This document shows, piece after piece, positions 23,867 to 25,654 of a DNA stretch of 25,654 nt (its first letter is position 1; every line of letters starts with the position of its first letter). The notes below the pieces were generated by a model. That model saw nothing but the letters and a program-made list of their open reading frames with translations. It did no database searches and had not been told where the DNA came from. Made by a program: the position numbers and the translations under genes. Source of the stretch: Rhodanobacteraceae bacterium (GTDB taxonomy: Bacteria; Pseudomonadota; Gammaproteobacteria; Xanthomonadales; SZUA-5); contig JADKFD010000007.1 of the NCBI GenBank assembly GCA_016717705.1, forward strand, positions 1 to 25,654, written 5' to 3'.

Positions 23867-24060
23867 GGGGACAGAGCCGTCAAAAGTGAAAAGTGAAACG
23901 TGAAAGGGTGCGGAGCATAGCGGGTGCGGGCGCGTTGGCCGGTCGCAAGGCGAAGCTACCATTCAGGCAACGGTGCAGGTCAGGTTGCCCGCAGGGCTCC
24001 GTGACATTGCGGAACCTGGCACGCAGCGGCGCTTGCCGTTCCTCGGGTGAGCGAGGCTTT

Positions 24061-24160
24061 GGTCGGCCGGGGTAAGGCGCAGCCGTTCCCCGGCGCTCGC
24101 GTCGACCCTTCGAAGCAGAGCGCCGGGGAACGCGCCTGCGGCGCGTACCGCCGGCCTACC
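24061..24160. repeat. 100-base imperfect palindromic element
   Basis: The core stem is a perfect 14-bp pair: GTTCCCCGGCGCTC (24085-24098) and GAGCGCCGGGGAAC (24118-24131), with a 19-base loop. Outward symmetry continues imperfectly: GGTCGGCCGGGGTAAGGCGC at the left mirrors GGTAGGCCGGCGGTACGCGC read from the right end on the other strand. It resembles a REP/MITE-like mobile palindrome; no second copy is present here. Confidence 0.7.
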
Positions 24161-24181
24161 GGTTCATTCCCCGTCTGACCC

Positions 24182-24376
24182 GAATCGACTCGCGCTCCCC
24201 GCAAAACGCGCCACGCGCCACCCGATTCGATCCTCGCGAGACGCGAAGCGCGTCACGCGTCCCTCGATTCGACCCCCGCGAGGCGCGAAACGCGCCACGC
24301 GTCTCTCGTTTCGACCCTCGCGAGGCGCAGAACGCGCCGCGCGTGCCGCGAATCGATCCAAACGAGGCTCGAAACC
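24182..24376. repeat. 42-base tandem repeat, five units, with a hairpin in several units
   Basis: Units begin at 24182, 24224, 24266, 24308 and 24350 (the last is partial), each starting GAATCGA, GATTCGA or GTTTCGA. The spacing is exactly 42 bases each time. Inside units lies a short hairpin: GACGCG-AAG-CGCGTC at 24240-24254, GGCGCG-AAA-CGCGCC at 24282-24296, and a five-pair version at 24324-24338. The first two differ by a compensating pair (A-T against G-C). On the minus strand the period is 14 codons and gives an Arg/Gly/Ser-rich peptide, probably incidental. Confidence 0.8.
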
Positions 24377-24509
24377 GCAACTTCCCGACGAGCGGTCGTT
24401 CAATCTCAGGATCTGAGACAGCCGGACGTTGAAATGCTCCCCGTGCCGCAACGGTACAGCCGCCCGGCAATGGTGCCGGCGGACTTGCAACGCGATTGGA
24501 GAACTACCC

Positions 24510-24983
24510 ATGCAGAACCTCGTTACCCTGAACTTCACCAGCGCTGATCTCAACGCCATCGACCAGACGCTGACCACGCTGGAGCAGCAGCTGGCTGGCC
24601 TGATCACGCTGAGCAACAGTGCCAAGCAGCGGATGTCCAAGCTGGGCGACAAGTCGGACACCTTTTGTCGACGTGCCCTGGAGGCGCTTTCGGACAATCC
24701 GCAAATTCTGCCGCCGACGCTGGACGTGGCCGGTGCACGCAGCGACTTGCTGGCCCGCGACCAGCTGCGTCCGCGCCTGATGCGGATCGAGATCCTGTTG
24801 CGCAAAGGCAATGACACCTCGATGGCCCTGGGCAGCGATGCCTACACCGTCGCCACCCAGGGCTACGGCATGCTCAAGCTGATCGGTCGGGCCAACGGCC
24901 TGGAACCTCTGCGCAAAGATCTTGGCACCCGCTTCGCCAAGTCGTCCCCCAGGGCAACCCCGGAGGAGAAGAAGGCGGCATGA
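24510..24983 (+). CDS. small conserved-looking cytoplasmic protein of unknown function
   Basis: This is a 157-residue protein from ATG 24510, with GGAGA at 24498-24502. The longer open frame to 24429 has no such support. It is helical: LNFTSADLNAIDQTLTTLEQ, GLITLSNSAKQRMSKLGDKS, FCRRALEALSDNPQILPPTL, RDQLRPRLMRIEILLRKGND and YTVATQGYGMLKLIGRANGL. It has no signal peptide and ends in a charged tail. The F-T-x-x-D-L-x-x-I-D start, the lone Cys in S-x-x-FC and the ALGSDAYTVATQGY segment look like a conserved family without a known role. It is a single-gene unit with a strong terminator, into whose downstream flank a group II intron has inserted. Confidence 0.8.
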   Translation: MQNLVTLNFTSADLNAIDQTLTTLEQQLAGLITLSNSAKQRMSKLGDKSDTFCRRALEALSDNPQILPPTLDVAGARSDLLARDQLRPRLMRIEILLRKGNDTSMALGSDAYTVATQGYGMLKLIGRANGLEPLRKDLGTRFAKSSPRATPEEKKAA

Positions 24984-25009
24984 GCCGCCCCCATCGATGG
25001 CAACAAAGG

Positions 25010-25031
25010 GCCGCCGTTGGGCGGCTTTTTT
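25010..25031 (+). terminator. strong intrinsic terminator
   Basis: GCCGCC (25010-25015), loop GTTG, GGCGGC (25020-25025), then six T bases (25026-25031). It lies 27 bases past the stop of the 24510-24983 gene. It is also the apparent targeting landmark for the adjacent intron. Confidence 0.92.
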
Positions 25032-25034
25032 GTG

Positions 25035-25654
25035 GTGCGCCCGGCAGGGCGCACCTGCTTTGAGGTGAAAGTCCTCTACTCGCCCGGCAAGGGAAGAGTT
25101 AGCCGAACGGCAAGGGGGTGTCGTGGGTAACTGCGAATCTGGAGGAAGCTGGAAGGCAAAGCGCTGGCCTGACGAACAGGAAGCGGATACGAGGCGGCAC
25201 AGCGGGGTAAGGCGGCCAATATCGTCGAAGCCGGTTCCTGCACCGGAACGCTGTGACGTATATCCGACAGGCATAAGCGTGAAGGCAGGTGCGTCATACC
25301 CGGGGAGATCCTCGTTCGTGCCTTGGGGCACCGACGTCGCGAGGCGTCGGGATGCGGCGGGGAAGTCAGCAGAGGCCGTAGTAGGCGCCGGGATGGGCTG
25401 AAGGGCCGAACGTGGAAGAACGCGAGTAAGCGATCAGACCTCGATGACATCGATCAGGACAGAAGTCCGTCGATGAAGACGGAGCGCAGGTAGCGGGAAA
25501 CCGGACTTGGAATCCGGGAGGGCTCGCTGCGTCCATGATTTGGCGGCTGGTCCGCGGACGAACGGAAACGGAAGGACTGATTGGAAGTGCGTGAACGCGG
25601 CAACCTTTGGTCTGCGTATAGTGGTAGGGAACAAGGGCGCAGCGGGGTCGATGG
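25035..25654 (+). mobile_element. group II intron, class C-like, 5' part (continues beyond window)
   Basis: The element begins GTGCGCCCGGCAGGGCGCAC at 25035, the GUGYG start of a group II intron. Conserved domain I blocks follow in order and spacing as in the structurally known class IIC intron of Oceanobacillus: GAGGTGAAAGTCCTCTAC, GAAGAGTTAGCCGAACGGCA with AAGGGGGTGTCGTGGG, GAATCTGGAGGAAGC, then ACCCGGGGAGATCC and GAAGTCAGCAGAGGCCGTAG. The 5' end is three bases after the T tract of the terminator at 25010-25031. Class C introns are known to insert just 3' of intrinsic terminators, which supports both the class and the boundary. Domains V-VI and most of the encoded protein lie outside the window. 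Base composition is lower in GC than the flanking genes, consistent with transfer. Confidence 0.9.
25587..25654 (+). CDS. group II intron reverse transcriptase/maturase, N-terminal fragment
   Basis: From GTG 25587 (or TTG 25581, same frame, right after a TGA at 25578-25580) the frame is open to the window edge and reads VRERGNLWSAYSGREQGRSG then VDG. This matches the N-terminal L-W-x-A-Y...N/Q-G-x-x-G-V-D-G segment that opens the RT domain of intron-encoded proteins. AAGGA at 25572-25576 can serve as ribosome-binding site. Its position after domain I-III-type sequence agrees with an ORF in intron domain IV. Only ~23 residues are visible, so integrity cannot be judged. Confidence 0.6.
   Translation, partial: MRERGNLWSAYSGREQGRSGVD

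Larger units (their letters stand above)
23867..24509. other. divergent intergenic region with structured repeats, 643 bases
   Basis: The region separates the E1 gene (minus) and the small conserved gene (plus). From left to right it holds an A/G-rich GTGAAA repeat run (~23881-23905), a 100-base palindromic element (24061-24160), a 42-base tandem repeat (24182-24376) and a small hairpin CCGGCA / TGCCGG (24464-24479). Minus-strand open frames cross it, but they lack ribosome-binding sites and their content is the repeat itself. Confidence 0.6.

Noticed and set aside
22595..23896. Plus-strand open frame antisense to the E1 gene
   Set aside because: It is antisense to conserved thiamine-diphosphate enzyme motifs and shows only composition-driven openness.
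24182..24376. CRISPR-like array
   Set aside because: Units are contiguous and diverged, with no unique spacers between identical repeats and no cas genes nearby.
24156..24470. Minus-strand open frame encoding a 14-residue Arg/Gly/Ser repeat protein
   Set aside because: A 42-base period keeps any frame open, there is no ribosome-binding site, and the divergence between units looks like DNA or RNA structure rather than protein constraint.
24464..24479. Riboswitch upstream of the 24510 gene
   Set aside because: One short hairpin is present without any recognised aptamer motif.

Overview
The window is about 25.6 kb of GC-rich DNA, dense in genes on both strands. It looks like a gammaproteobacterium of the Lysobacterales/Xanthomonadales (Rhodanobacteraceae-like). 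That placement is inferred from several features together: REP-type palindromes with a GTAGGAGCGCGC core, secreted proteins with an F-x-NGF(D/E) tail, a one-polypeptide E1 alpha-beta dehydrogenase, and a phasin/PHA-granule gene neighbourhood. No tRNA, rRNA, CRISPR array or prophage was seen. Several features suggest a draft-quality or error-bearing sequence: a 51-base G run followed by G-saturated sequence, and two apparent single-base frameshifts in otherwise good genes.

Layout. (1) 1-1844: the tail of an unidentified gene, then a secreted protein with a proprotein-convertase P domain. (2) 1753-11178: a lipid or polyhydroxyalkanoate granule neighbourhood. It holds a TPR-like protein, two paralogous phasins (2960-3403; 6689-7363, with an Ala/Lys/Pro tail), an acyl-CoA-binding protein with a TetR-type regulator just downstream, a divergent double-SDR protein resembling one-polypeptide fatty acyl-CoA reductases, a patatin-like lipase, a membrane-anchored alpha/beta hydrolase, a helical protein of unknown function and a PHA-system family protein. 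No PHA synthase or wax-ester synthase lies in the window. The group points to acyl-CoA handling and a neutral-lipid or PHA inclusion, but the stored polymer cannot be named from this sequence. (3) 11251-16787: a compact + strand operon of a periplasmic cupredoxin-like protein, a transmembrane receptor with a C-terminal Ser/Thr kinase, an outer-membrane beta-barrel protein and a tail-anchored double-FHA protein. It reads as a complete envelope-to-cytoplasm phospho-signalling module and is the most system-like part of the window. (4) 16788-21613: REP elements, a small monooxygenase-fold protein, a GNAT acetyltransferase, a degenerate GGDEF protein, a secreted FG-GAP/VCBS protein ending in VFRNGFE, and a secreted repeat-like protein whose C-terminal half runs into the G tract. 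(5) 21614-24983: the fused 2-oxoacid dehydrogenase E1; a 643-base divergent intergenic region with a 100-base palindromic element and a five-unit, 42-base tandem repeat that can form a small hairpin in several units; and a small conserved cytoplasmic protein with a strong intrinsic terminator. (6) 25035-end: the 5' part of a group II intron (class C-like), inserted four bases beyond that terminator's T tract. Its reverse-transcriptase ORF begins just before the window ends.

Coding starts were moved from the longest possible ORF wherever a Shine-Dalgarno sequence, a signal peptide or a neighbouring gene argued for a different one. Such choices are stated entry by entry.
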